A stretch of 64,000 nucleotides of DNA from Bacteroidaceae bacterium. Its GTDB lineage: Bacteria; Bacteroidota; Bacteroidia; Bacteroidales; Bacteroidaceae. The position numbers and the translations under genes are program-made. Every line of letters starts with the position of its first letter. Within the stretch, counting starts at the first letter, position 1. Location of the stretch: NCBI GenBank assembly GCA_017965425.1, contig JAGCPY010000067.1:124001-188000 (forward strand). The letters run 5' to 3'. Shown piece after piece: positions 9,301 to 17,790 of the stretch. Under the pieces are notes generated by a model. The model had not been told where the DNA came from. It worked only from the letters and a program-made list of their open reading frames with translations, and ran no database searches.

Positions 9301-9353
9301 AACGGCTGAGTTCCAAGGACGGCAGAGAGGAGAAAAAGATAAAACTTACGCAT
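6315..9353 (-). CDS. Secreted MBG-repeat surface protein with C-terminal sorting-type tail
   Basis: About 1012 residues starting at MRKFYLFLLSAVLG; the upstream in-frame start at 9389 would put charged residues before the signal peptide. An N-terminal globular region (residues ~20-330; YRVQNYTTKRYISV, VYLSDRNEDVDVG) is followed by four repeats of about 157 residues, each a pair of MBG-type beta domains. Recurring motifs are TLTARSYTRTYGDENP, SPVGTYPIV, LVNGTLTI and AQNYT. The C-terminus (DVYGLSGRLVRR...GVYVVEGRKFVVR) resembles the short T9SS-type sorting tail of Prevotella secreted proteins. MBG domains are common in large adhesive surface proteins, so a surface or adhesion role is inferred. 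The repeats are similar enough for recombination to change copy number. Confidence 0.75.
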   Translation of the reverse strand: MRKFYLFLLSAVLGTQPFQAQDVITNGFYRVQNYTTKRYISVIDNRGSINYTTNSADLQAIQSLKGFERVESNPGSIIYIQYQGTSTAGRPAYNLGAQGTSMYEIIAFYVDLQHLRDNMYYALKTKEGTTVYLSDRNEDVDVGQLSTSNTKTRAWCVIPVTTDDNQYLGVAPQVKVGDQYYQTLYASYGYKMLSDKTKAYYITGVKDGIAIWKEVSGTVPPATPVIIQSTSSKAVDNKLEPMITTPTSVSGNQLKGVYFNCDLYKHVNQVAFNASTMRVLGKLSDGSLGFVNKCSSQFIPANTAYLQVPAGTPAELRLMTQAEFDAEQERLNTPVTLTAKSFTRVYGEANPALEYTVSGTLLSGKPALSCQATATSPVGTYPIVVSVGTVENRNKTLVNGTLTITPAPLQVSVTGTYTREVGEENPAFQLSYSGFKNNETESVLTEKPVVSTTATADSPVGTYPITLSGGQAQNYTLSYQNGELTVTPATQKKLTLTARSYTRTYGDENPTFVYDVQGKLLSGEATLTCEATATSPVGTYPIVISQGSIGGSGHTLVNGTLTIEPAPLTVSVGSYSREQHEENPSFELTYEGFKNGETERVLSSQPQASTVATAESPVGTYDIVVAGGQAQNYTFSYQNGQLIVTPETQKLLTLTAHSYTRVYGDENPAFEVDVEGKILDGEPSVSCEATVLSPVGTYPIVVVQGSIDGEGHTLVNGTLTIEPAPLTISVGDYLREAYQENPEFKIVYAGFKNSETEDVLTTKPVATTEATIDSDEGVYEIVVSGASAENYVITYVNGKLTVSGETQKPLTITAASFKRTYGDANPELTYTIQGKVIGGQPDITCEATATSPVGEYPIVVSQGTLRGSGHQLINGTLTITPAPLLAAVGNYSRMVGKENPEFTISYIGFRNGETEDVLTTAPTATTEATVTSPEGTYDIIVSGGEAENYTFVYRNGKLTVKPDMTAVDDLLLPSSGADVYGLSGRLVRRHATTLQGLSKGVYVVEGRKFVVR

Positions 9354-9368
9354 ATTCAAGAAAAATAT

Positions 9369-9419
9369 GTCCTGCCTACGCCCACGCATCAGATGAGAGA
9401 TGGAGGCTGTAGGCAGGAC
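9369..9419 (-). terminator. Rho-independent-type terminator after the OmpA-family gene
   Basis: Perfect 11-bp arms GTCCTGCCTAC (9369-9379) and GTAGGCAGGAC (9409-9419) flank a 29-nt loop. On the minus strand they are followed by ATATTTTTC. It sits 38 bp past the OmpA-family stop codon and just upstream of the MBG protein start, separating the two transcripts. Confidence 0.6.
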
Positions 9420-9456
9420 GTGAGATTAGCAAGCGACTAAGCGCTCGTGGTGTGAA

Positions 9457-10683
9457 TTACTGAGCGATACAAACCGTGACACGGTTCTTGTCGTTGTCAT
9501 TGGGATAAGGTTGCTCGAAGTGACCCTTCGAATCGGTCGTGATGCGAGAGCGGTCGATGCCATACTTCTGAACGAGCAGGTCGGTGACGACCTTAGCACG
9601 CTTCTCGGCCAGGCGGTTGTTGATTTGAACATTACCCGTACCCTTGTCGGCATAACCGGTGACGCTCACTCTGGAGTTTGGATACTTCTTCATGTAGTCG
9701 GCCACATCCTTTACCTTTGGCATCTCGTTGCTGACCACCTGTGTAGCACGGATAGTGAAGAAGATGTCGCGACGCAACGGTTCGATAGCGGCAGCTGCGG
9801 TAGAAGGAGCTGCTGTGGAAGCGGCAGAAGCGGTCATGGCGGTAGCAGGCTGACGAGGAGCAGGCTCCTTGATGTAGATGGTATCCACACGGTGGATGTA
9901 CTTCACAGGCTGAATCTGCTTCTCGACGTGTGTCTGGCCAAGGTTGAACTTCGCACCAAGGAGGGCGTTGAAGTACCAGTCGGTGTTGCCGGCACGCTTG
10001 CTGTTGTAGTGGTCGCTCAACGTGTTGACGGAAACCTCCAGACCCACGCTCAGAGCGTCGGTGATGCGGAAGTCGGCGTTGGCACCGAACTGACCCACGA
10101 AGCGGCACTTGGTGCCGTCCCAAATGTAGGCAAGGGGTTCAAAGAACTCCTGAGTCCAGTTGGGATTGCGTTGCAGACTCGTGAGAAGGGTATTCTTCAC
10201 GATAGCAGCATCGCCGTTGTTCCAAGCTATGTTGGCACCAATACCTGCATAGAGGCTGAAGTTGAACAAACGGTTGGGGTTGTAGCCCAGCAACAGATTT
10301 GTCATGTTGAACGTAGCATCTACGGTGGGGGCAATGTAGTTCCAACTCCACTTGTGGTCGGAAACCTCGATGGTGTTGGGCTTACCCGGCATACCGATAA
10401 TCAGGTCATTGAACTTCTGACCGGCCTTGCTCTGGAAGGCGTTGATGGCCAGACGAGCGCCGAAGACAGGTGTGAACTGATAGCCACCAGCAAGCTGTAC
10501 ATTGTAGGACAGCAGGTCGCCAAAGTTGATTTCACCAAGCGTGTACTGAATACCAACGGGCTGAGCCTGGATATAGAAGTGCGGCTGGAAAATATATTCA
10601 ACGGAAGGTTGTTTGTCCTGAGCCGAAGCAGTAAGACCACCCATGACCACCAGACTGGACAATATGAATTTCCTAAGTCTCAT
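9457..10683 (-). CDS. OmpA-family outer-membrane protein
   Basis: A 408-residue protein with a signal peptide ending LTASAQ. Residues ~25-260 look like an outer-membrane barrel (YIFQPHFYIQAQPVGIQYTLGEI, VQLAGGYQFTPVFGARLAIN). A Pro/Ala/Thr-rich linker (~275-300) leads to a C-terminal OmpA peptidoglycan-binding domain with the hallmark segments VSVTGYADKGTG and NRLAEKRAKVVTDLL followed by KNRVTV. The domain anchors the outer membrane to peptidoglycan. It lies between the coiled-coil lipoprotein upstream and a clear terminator downstream on the same strand, so it may be co-transcribed with that lipoprotein. The family call is secure; the individual role is not known. Confidence 0.88.
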   Translation of the reverse strand: MRLRKFILSSLVVMGGLTASAQDKQPSVEYIFQPHFYIQAQPVGIQYTLGEINFGDLLSYNVQLAGGYQFTPVFGARLAINAFQSKAGQKFNDLIIGMPGKPNTIEVSDHKWSWNYIAPTVDATFNMTNLLLGYNPNRLFNFSLYAGIGANIAWNNGDAAIVKNTLLTSLQRNPNWTQEFFEPLAYIWDGTKCRFVGQFGANADFRITDALSVGLEVSVNTLSDHYNSKRAGNTDWYFNALLGAKFNLGQTHVEKQIQPVKYIHRVDTIYIKEPAPRQPATAMTASAASTAAPSTAAAAIEPLRRDIFFTIRATQVVSNEMPKVKDVADYMKKYPNSRVSVTGYADKGTGNVQINNRLAEKRAKVVTDLLVQKYGIDRSRITTDSKGHFEQPYPNDNDKNRVTVCIAQ

Positions 10684-10747
10684 AATCGTATATTGTTTAT
10701 TTGTTTACGTTTTATTGTTGATTGTCACTTAAACTCTTAGACATGGG

Positions 10748-13700
10748 TTATTTCACCTCGACGAAGTATCTCTTGGCAGAAACCTTGCCATGATAGTCAA
10801 TTGCCTGATAGAGGAATTCATAGACGTGATCCTTCTGGAGTGTGACGCTGGACTTGCGATTGATTCCACGGAGCACCGTATTCATCTCTTCACCGCTGTT
10901 GGCGGCATCACGGGCAGCGACGTCTTCGGTCAGATTGCCGGCACCATCGATGCTATAAGCCTTGGCGCAAGCGAACCACTTCTTGTAAGCCGGTGCAAGC
11001 AATTCTGCAGTACGGCTGGTGAGCACGAACGTCAGTTTTTCACTATTGACCACAGCAGGACGCGAAATAGTGTTATTGGTCATCGCTTTTATGTTCTGGC
11101 CGTCATAGACAAGTGCGATAGGCTGCAACCACTCGGAAGGAGTCATGAAACGACCGAAACGGTTAAAGACCTTCTCCAAGGCATTGACTACCTTATCACC
11201 CATATTTTCTACCATGCCATGACCCACATACTCACCAGTTCCACTCATCTGATCAATGAAGTCATTGAGATCACCAAGGTAACCCTTCAAGTACTTCACG
11301 AAGTCATTCAAGTTATTGAAATTCGTTCCGAGCTGCTGGAATGTCTGTTGCAACGGCTCTGCGAATTCCATATACAGCTTGATCTTCGTGCCATCTGGGA
11401 CAATAATTGGATTAGTCTTGAACGAGAGACCTTTTCCATCTGCCGTCTGAAGGGGTATAAATGTACCAGGATGAAGTGGATCCTCAATCAACAGCTTATT
11501 GATTTGAGATTCAGGAATTGTCACAGGTGCAGTGCCCAAAGACTGACCACCTAAGTCGATAGCGTATTCGTTTTTAATGGTCAAGGCAACTCCATCCCAA
11601 TTAATCTCGTCGAATTGAATCGTGCTGATTTTGCTCTTACCCATTTCGAACTTCATGGGCTGTATCATATCGCGCACTTGTTTTTGGATGGTGCCACCGA
11701 TTCTGCTGATTGCATTCTCCATGACTTCAAGGCCCTTGCCTGCAATATTCTTTTCGTCGAGGGCGTTGAAGGAAGCAAAGCTCAGAGGCTTGATGGTGAG
11801 AGCAGCCACTTCATACTTGGAGTAGGTGGCGTTGTCAACCATGTTGCCATTAGCATCTTTCTCCTGCCAAGCAGCCTTGAGGCCGTAAGCGGCAGCGGGA
11901 GCCAAGTTGATGTTCGACAGTTCGCCGGCAGAAGCGATAACGCCCTTAGCAAGAGACGTCAACTTCACCGTCATGCTCTTGTCCTTAGAACTTTGATAAG
12001 CATACTTGATGTCGTCATAAATAGCCTTGAAGTCGGCCTTGGAGAGGTTCAGACCTGTCAAAAGGTCAAGCTTCTTAGGATCTGTTACGGTAGCCTTCAT
12101 GGAATAGAAACCATTGTTGGCACCCGCACGTGTCCATCCGAATCGGAGCTCTTCACTGCTCTTTTCCACCTTCTCCAAGGTAATAGGAGCTTCTTTATCG
12201 ACACTATTGACAAGAGAGAACTTGGTGTTGGAGAAGTCAACATTGGTTGGGTTAATGGTCACAAAGAGTGTACCTGCATTGCCTTTCGCATCATCGAGCA
12301 ACATACCTGAAACTGCCTCCTTCGAGCCCGTGAAGACAGAAACATCGTCAAAGATAGTGGGTGACTTATCTCCCCTATAATAGTCGTCTTCGACCGTTGT
12401 CGGGAAGTTGACGGTTGCATTCAGGTTCTCGCCCCAGTAAGTCAGCAGGAGATTCGAGCTGAGGCCGAACGGAGTGTTGACAGTACCATAGATTGGATTG
12501 TAAGCAGCTTGAATAATGATGTTCGTGATGAGCTTGTTCAAGCGGTCTTCCACATTATCCACGCGGTTCTCCAATTTACTTACTCTCTCTTTCACTTTGG
12601 CAATCGTATCATTAACTGCCTTTTCAATGCTATCTACCTTATGATACAAGGTCTTGAGGCTGTCACTAACATTGTTCAGCTTCGTCCTAATGTTAGGAAT
12701 ATCTGCCACATCCTTTTCTACAGCTTTCTTCCAATTCATCAATGTTGTCAGTTCAACGTCAGCAGTGTCTTTCTTCCACTTCAAAAGGTTTTCAATTTGG
12801 TCTTCTGCAACACCGAGACGTTCACCAAGCGTAAAGATGGAATCTCTGGCAATCCGCAAGGTGTCATAGTTCAACCTCATGCTATCGGAAAGATTCCTCA
12901 GCCATCTGTCGGTCAAAACTTTGCATGCGAACATCTCAACAGCTTTCACGCTGTCTATTTTTGCACTGATGGCAACACGGATAGTATCAAGAGAGTCGCG
13001 AAGCTGTTCATGCTTTACATATTTTTCCAACTCCTTAACAATCCATTGAATGGAATCAGAGAGAATTGAATCCTTCTTTTCTAAGAAAGGAATCTTTTCC
13101 TCCACGATGTCAGCGATGTCAGTCTGCATATTATAGATTTCATTCTTCATGCTTGTAATTTCCTCGGCAATCTTATTCAAGAGAATTTCATTGGCCAAGG
13201 CCTTTGCCATGGCAGCTTCAGCTTCCTTACGCACCTCTTCGAGAGCAGTCTTGGTGGCAAAGTCGTCGAGGCGCTCTTCGATGTTCTTCACAGCTTCCTG
13301 CAAGTCACCGATGAGTTGCGTATGATTTTCAAGAATCTTGTCATGAGCATCCAAGCGAACGCTGTCTGCCTGGGCCAGCTTCAGAGCGTCTTCAGCGGTC
13401 TTCTGAGCCTTTTCGGCCATCTTCCAGGCCTCATTGGCCATCTTATCGACCGTCATCAAATGCGTCACAAGAGTATCAATGCGTGAGTTCACCAAATCGA
13501 TGCGCATGTTGGTGGTTTCCAATTCAAGCTTCAGAGTGTCAACCTGACGCCGTGCATACTTGGCTTCATCAATGGCCATTTTGATCAGCTCAGCAATCGT
13601 TTTGTTTTCAGCAATAGTGGAAAGATCACCAATGATGTTGGTTTTCAAAGAGTCCATCTTGAACTTCATGATGGAGTCACTCTCATGAATGGTGTAGTAG

Positions 13701-14056
13701 TCTTTTAGGATTTCTTGAATCTCTGTCTTGCTATAGTAGAGATTAAAGATAGAATCAACCTGATAAATGGTGTAGTAGTTCTTCAAAGAGTCTCCGAGAA
13801 CCGTAATCAAGTCAATTCTCAAATTAGCACGAGCTGTGGAGCAGTTGACGGAGCAACGCTCGTGAGCAGCCCAAAGTTTCTGGATTTCAACATCCAGATA
13901 ATTCTTCAAATCATCCAGTCCCCCTTTGAGGCCCGTTGATTGAGTCACCATTTCCATCCGCAAGTCATCTTCATAGTCCTTGCAAGATACAAACGAACTC
14001 AAGGCAGCTATGCTGATAGCCACCAGGAGAAATACGTTAGTAAATTTCCTTTTCAT
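10748..14056 (-). CDS. Large coiled-coil surface lipoprotein
   Basis: A 1102-residue lipoprotein. The N-terminus has a signal peptide with lipobox SFVSC, and the mature end CKDYEDD carries the acidic stretch typical of surface-export signals in Bacteroidetes lipoproteins. Residues ~30-530 are rich in heptad-like Leu/Ile/Val positions with Lys/Glu/Asp (TAEDALKLAQADSVRLDAHD; KVKERVSKLENRVDNVEDRL) and should form a long coiled coil. The remaining ~570 residues are a beta-rich globular part with no recognised domain. A stalk with a head is the likely shape. The gene is upstream of the OmpA-family gene on the same strand (64-bp gap). A surface appendage, adhesin or envelope-spanning tether is possible; none is proven. 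Confidence 0.7.
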   Translation of the reverse strand: MKRKFTNVFLLVAISIAALSSFVSCKDYEDDLRMEMVTQSTGLKGGLDDLKNYLDVEIQKLWAAHERCSVNCSTARANLRIDLITVLGDSLKNYYTIYQVDSIFNLYYSKTEIQEILKDYYTIHESDSIMKFKMDSLKTNIIGDLSTIAENKTIAELIKMAIDEAKYARRQVDTLKLELETTNMRIDLVNSRIDTLVTHLMTVDKMANEAWKMAEKAQKTAEDALKLAQADSVRLDAHDKILENHTQLIGDLQEAVKNIEERLDDFATKTALEEVRKEAEAAMAKALANEILLNKIAEEITSMKNEIYNMQTDIADIVEEKIPFLEKKDSILSDSIQWIVKELEKYVKHEQLRDSLDTIRVAISAKIDSVKAVEMFACKVLTDRWLRNLSDSMRLNYDTLRIARDSIFTLGERLGVAEDQIENLLKWKKDTADVELTTLMNWKKAVEKDVADIPNIRTKLNNVSDSLKTLYHKVDSIEKAVNDTIAKVKERVSKLENRVDNVEDRLNKLITNIIIQAAYNPIYGTVNTPFGLSSNLLLTYWGENLNATVNFPTTVEDDYYRGDKSPTIFDDVSVFTGSKEAVSGMLLDDAKGNAGTLFVTINPTNVDFSNTKFSLVNSVDKEAPITLEKVEKSSEELRFGWTRAGANNGFYSMKATVTDPKKLDLLTGLNLSKADFKAIYDDIKYAYQSSKDKSMTVKLTSLAKGVIASAGELSNINLAPAAAYGLKAAWQEKDANGNMVDNATYSKYEVAALTIKPLSFASFNALDEKNIAGKGLEVMENAISRIGGTIQKQVRDMIQPMKFEMGKSKISTIQFDEINWDGVALTIKNEYAIDLGGQSLGTAPVTIPESQINKLLIEDPLHPGTFIPLQTADGKGLSFKTNPIIVPDGTKIKLYMEFAEPLQQTFQQLGTNFNNLNDFVKYLKGYLGDLNDFIDQMSGTGEYVGHGMVENMGDKVVNALEKVFNRFGRFMTPSEWLQPIALVYDGQNIKAMTNNTISRPAVVNSEKLTFVLTSRTAELLAPAYKKWFACAKAYSIDGAGNLTEDVAARDAANSGEEMNTVLRGINRKSSVTLQKDHVYEFLYQAIDYHGKVSAKRYFVEVK

Positions 14057-14149
14057 TTGTTGAAAATTTATAGTTAAACTTTATTTTTTAGTCTCTTATA
14101 TATATAATTAAGGTATAGTGAGTGCATAGAGTACACACCAAAATCGGGG

Positions 14150-14157
14150 CAAAAATA
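14150..14157 (-). promoter_or_regulatory. TAnnTTTG promoter for the coiled-coil lipoprotein
   Basis: Reads TATTTTTG on the minus strand, followed by CCCCG, leaving a leader of roughly 90 nt before the lipoprotein start. It matches the Bacteroidetes -7 consensus. Confidence 0.5.
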
Positions 14158-14280
14158 GGCATTCTTTTTAGAACGGGCAAGAAAAAACTATATTTTTTTC
14201 ACTTTCTGCATGAAAATAGAGGAAAAAGCATGATGAGGCTTTCTTTTCATGACATGTTCACTCACTTATTCATAGATATT

Positions 14281-14575
14281 TATTGGTGTCCGGGGAAAAT
14301 TGCATACATTCTCGATTTTGCCTATCTATACAGGCATTTCAAAGATGCATCAGTGAGAGGGGCTTGCGGCGGCCTGAAAGGCCAATGAGCACATAGCCTA
14401 GGGCAGCGCCCTAGGTGGAGTATGTAGAATGACCCACGCCCTGAAAGGGCAAAAGCGTTTTTTTCAATGCTTTTGCCCCTTCAGGGCGTTTCTGATATCA
14501 CCATGTAACCCAGGGCGTTGCCCTGGGCTATGTGCTCATTGGCCTTTCAGGCCGCTTTTTTAGCAGACAGCATTA
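14281..14575. mobile_element. MITE copy 2, 295 bp, with nested foldback and 9-bp target duplication
   Basis: The left end (TATTGGTGTCCGGGGAAAAT) is the same sequence as in the copy at 6127-6251. The right end (GCAGACAGCATTA) is a degenerate inverse of it, matching at 9 of 13 positions. An exact 9-bp direct repeat ATAGATATT flanks it at 14272-14280 and 14576-14584. Relative to copy 1, the GGCCTnAAAGGCC palindrome in the middle has been replaced by a foldback of about 183 bp. The interior has no gene. Confidence 0.8.
14371..14553. repeat. Foldback repeat nested inside MITE copy 2
   Basis: The outer arms at 14371-14415 and 14509-14553 are inverted repeats matching at 42 of 45 positions. They start with GGCCTGAAAGGCC and contain a CCCTGGG-type palindrome. 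Inner arms at 14437-14457 and 14467-14488 (CGCCCTGAAAGGGCAAAAGC type) form a second hairpin. The modules are the same as those at 3854-4345. Confidence 0.8.
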
Positions 14576-14608
14576 ATAGATATTCAGACTTCTCTTCCGA
14601 GACAGAAC

Positions 14609-14667
14609 CATATCCCCGTGTATGGTCGCGAACGTTTGTTGTATGTTCGGCCCTACACGGGGATATG
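14609..14667. repeat. Inverted repeat downstream of the barrel protein gene
   Basis: Perfect 14-bp arms CATATCCCCGTGTA (14609-14622) and TACACGGGGATATG (14654-14667) enclose 31 nt. It lies about 65 bp past the stop of the 14733-17717 gene on the minus strand. No T-run follows, so it is at best a weak or factor-dependent terminator or an mRNA-stabilising hairpin. Confidence 0.55.
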
Positions 14668-14732
14668 TCCTTACAACGGAGGATGTTGTTTCATCTAAAC
14701 ACTTATCATCCGCGGCCATACGCATGAAGGAG

Positions 14733-17717
14733 TTAGCGTCTGCCACCAGGACCTCCGAAGCCACCACCACCGGCGGGACGGTTGCCACCACGATTGCCGC
14801 CCCGACCTCCGTCAGGACCGCCGAAGCCTGCGCCGTCAAAACCTTCGCGACGTGCTTCACGACTGCCCATAAGATTGAGGTTGTAGATGACACGCAACAT
14901 TCCGTAGGAATAGATGGAGTTGGTCCACGTGTCGCTACGCTGAGTAGCACTGATGGCACGGCTGACATTTGAACGCTGTCCAAGAATATCGTACCATTCG
15001 AGGGCGACGATGAGATTCTTCTGAGGCAGGAAGCGCTGTTGAAGCTGAGCGTTCCACACCAACTCATTGGTGTTCATGGATTCATCTGCATAGCCACGGC
15101 GTGACTGCTGCGAGATATCGGAGGAAAGGGTCATGCCCCATGCGAAGTTGACCATGAAGTTGCCGCCATAGTTATAGGACCAGGTGTCGAGGTTGGCATT
15201 TTCCTGAATGGCATTGCGCGCGTGCTGATAGTTGAAGCCGCCATTGACGCCAAGGTCGATGCCGTAGCCCGTCTCGCCCCAGTCGTAGCGGAAATTCAGA
15301 CGGAGGTTATCGCCAATGTTGAGATCCTTGGTGGTGCTCTTGACAGAAGAGGCTCCTACCTGTTGCATGTATCCCACGCGATTGTTGTAGTTGAAATTCA
15401 CGTTGTTCGACACGTTCCAATATTTCTGCGGTCCAAGGGCGGTGTTGAATCCAGCCCACACCCAGGTGTTCCAGTTGCCGTTGATGTTCTCTGGGCGTGT
15501 GGTGCGTACACCTGTAGTGGTATCGTAGGTGGTAACGGAACTGATGCTGTTGTTGGTCTGGTTGAAACCTCCACCGAAGTTCCACCCCATCTGACGTTCA
15601 GGGATGTAATTATTGTACCACGTATTGAAATTGTTAGACCATGAAGGCTTCAACCCCGGATTACCCTGCGAGATATTGAGGGGATCGCTGTTGTCCTCGA
15701 CGTCGAGAAGGTTGGTCATGGAAGGCTGGCTCATGCGTCCGTTGTAACGAAGCCTCCACTGGCTGGTGTTCGAGATTTTCCAGCGCAGATCTACGCGAGG
15801 TGCCCAGTTAAAGACATCGCGTGTGACATCGAAGTCCTTCCCATTCTTGTGGTAGAGCATGTGCGTGCGTTGGGGCTGCATACTGACACCGGCGTTGAGG
15901 CGGAAGTCGCCAAGCTGGTAGCGGAGCATGACGGAAGCGTCGTGATTGTACTCATTATAGGTGGCCCGCTGGCTGTTGATGGAGTCGAATTCAAGCAGGA
16001 ACTGGTCTTCACCCGTGAGATAGCGTGCATAGAGCTGTTCGGCCACGGTTTGGTCGTTCAAGCCTGCAAACTCGGTATCCATCATGTTGGACAGACGAGC
16101 CATGAGCGAACGGTCGCTGTGGGAATAACGCCGTTGGAACTGGTAGCTGAACTGGATGTTTGCTCCCTTGAAGACGGGTTCAGAATAACTAAGGCGTGCG
16201 CGGTAGTTCCAGCTGTCAGATGGATTGGTACTCTGCTGGTTATTAAACTGAAAATCTGTTTGCCGATTCTTGAAGTAATGGATGAGGCTTCGGCTGTCGC
16301 TGTTGCTCTTGGTGTCGCTGATATTGCCGCCAAAGTCGAGGGTGACATTGCGTCCAGCTTTTCCCAGACGACGATTCACTTGCAACCATCCATTGACATT
16401 GTAGCTGCGACCGTCGCTGGCGTTTGTCCGCGTATTGGCATTGACACGAATGGAATCGGTATCGTCGAAAGCAGAGTATTCGTCAAGCGGGTTGACCATA
16501 CCAGCGGCATAGGGGTCTCCACTGAAGGTCACAGAACGATTGTTTCCGTTGTTGTCGTTGTCGCTGTATGAGAAGCTGGGTCGGAACTGTATGTTCGTCA
16601 TCGAATCGGGTTGCCACTCAACGCGGAAGTCCCCATTCAAGTTCTTGCGGTCGCTATAGCTTTGGCTGAGGTTGTTGACAAACTGCGAGATGGCCGATGT
16701 CACAAAAGTCTGAGAGTTGGAACGAGTCTGTGTGTCGGTACCCGTGTGGTTGAATCGGATGTTGCCGCCCACTTCAAAGAAGCCTGCCGTGCCCTCCTCG
16801 CGGTCGTTTTCCCACGCGAAGTCACCGCCACCTGTCTGGGTCTCAATGAGGCCACCACCTCCGCCCCTTCCGCCGAAGCCTCCCCAGCCTCGGTCACCGG
16901 TATTGTTGGCATTGCCAAAGACGGCCACACGCCATGTTTCCATGAAACGAGTCAGGTTGAGATTCGCTTTGTAACGGTCTTCCGTGCCATAGCCTGCATC
17001 AAGGTTCAAACGCCAGCCCTCGCCCATTCCTTTCTTGATGGTGAGGTCGAGAACGGTCTCCTCCTCGCCGTCGTCGATGCCAGTGACGCGGGTGTAGTCG
17101 CTCTGACGGTCATACGCCTTGACGGACTTCACCATGTTGGCCTGGAGGTTCTTGAGAGTCATCTTGGTGTCGGTGCCGAAGAACTCCTTTTTGTTGACCA
17201 AAATCTTCTTGACCTCCTTACCGTTGATCTTGATGGTGCCTTCTTCCGTGATTTCCGCTCCAGGAAATTTCTTCAGCAATGCCTCGAAGTTCGAGCCTTC
17301 GGGAATGCGGAAAGCATCGGCATTGTAAACAAAGGTGTCTGCTTTCATCTCCACTTGTGCGGCACGAGCGGTGACAAGGGCGTCCTTCATCAGCTGAGCA
17401 TTTTCCAAAAGAGTGATCTCGCCGAGGAGCATCTGCTTCTGCTTCTTGACTAAAGTGAGGTTGCGGAAGACGGTCTTATAACCGATGAACGAGGCACGGA
17501 GGATGTAGTCACCGACCTTGATGGAGGGAATGCTGAAGGTGCCGTCAGCCTTGGTGGACTGCCCGGTAACCTGCGTGCTGTCTGTGTTCATGATGACGAC
17601 GGTGGCTCCAGGAAGAGGTTCGCCTTCACTATCAACGACGGAGCCGCTAACGGTCACTTTCTGAGCGCTGGCGGCTAAAGAGAAAAACAATAAGAGAGAG
17701 AAAAGAGCGTGCTTCAT
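14733..17717 (-). CDS. TonB-receptor-like outer-membrane beta-barrel protein with carboxypeptidase-regulatory domain
   Basis: A 994-residue protein with a signal peptide (ending AASAQ). Residues ~22-105 are a CarboxypepD_reg-type beta sandwich (VSGSVVDSEGEPLPGATVVI, GDYILRASFIGYKTV). Residues ~115-235 resemble a plug-like domain (GSNFEALLKKFPGAEI; IKINGKEVKKILVNKKEFFG). The rest is a large barrel of aromatic-rich strands. Two Gly/Arg-rich stretches stand out: one near residue 275 (GGFGGRGGGGG) and one forming the last ~30 residues. The architecture matches the outer-membrane barrel family 3 group rather than a SusC transporter, and no SusD partner follows. The substrate is unknown. The next gene upstream, cdsA, ends 74 bp before this start. 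Confidence 0.75.
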   Translation of the reverse strand: MKHALFSLLLFFSLAASAQKVTVSGSVVDSEGEPLPGATVVIMNTDSTQVTGQSTKADGTFSIPSIKVGDYILRASFIGYKTVFRNLTLVKKQKQMLLGEITLLENAQLMKDALVTARAAQVEMKADTFVYNADAFRIPEGSNFEALLKKFPGAEITEEGTIKINGKEVKKILVNKKEFFGTDTKMTLKNLQANMVKSVKAYDRQSDYTRVTGIDDGEEETVLDLTIKKGMGEGWRLNLDAGYGTEDRYKANLNLTRFMETWRVAVFGNANNTGDRGWGGFGGRGGGGGLIETQTGGGDFAWENDREEGTAGFFEVGGNIRFNHTGTDTQTRSNSQTFVTSAISQFVNNLSQSYSDRKNLNGDFRVEWQPDSMTNIQFRPSFSYSDNDNNGNNRSVTFSGDPYAAGMVNPLDEYSAFDDTDSIRVNANTRTNASDGRSYNVNGWLQVNRRLGKAGRNVTLDFGGNISDTKSNSDSRSLIHYFKNRQTDFQFNNQQSTNPSDSWNYRARLSYSEPVFKGANIQFSYQFQRRYSHSDRSLMARLSNMMDTEFAGLNDQTVAEQLYARYLTGEDQFLLEFDSINSQRATYNEYNHDASVMLRYQLGDFRLNAGVSMQPQRTHMLYHKNGKDFDVTRDVFNWAPRVDLRWKISNTSQWRLRYNGRMSQPSMTNLLDVEDNSDPLNISQGNPGLKPSWSNNFNTWYNNYIPERQMGWNFGGGFNQTNNSISSVTTYDTTTGVRTTRPENINGNWNTWVWAGFNTALGPQKYWNVSNNVNFNYNNRVGYMQQVGASSVKSTTKDLNIGDNLRLNFRYDWGETGYGIDLGVNGGFNYQHARNAIQENANLDTWSYNYGGNFMVNFAWGMTLSSDISQQSRRGYADESMNTNELVWNAQLQQRFLPQKNLIVALEWYDILGQRSNVSRAISATQRSDTWTNSIYSYGMLRVIYNLNLMGSREARREGFDGAGFGGPDGGRGGNRGGNRPAGGGGFGGPGGRR

Positions 17718-17790
17718 TTTTGCTTTTTAAAAAAGGGACTCGTGTAAAAGACCCTCCAAATAGGGATATGTTTAATCCTTTTAAAGTTTT

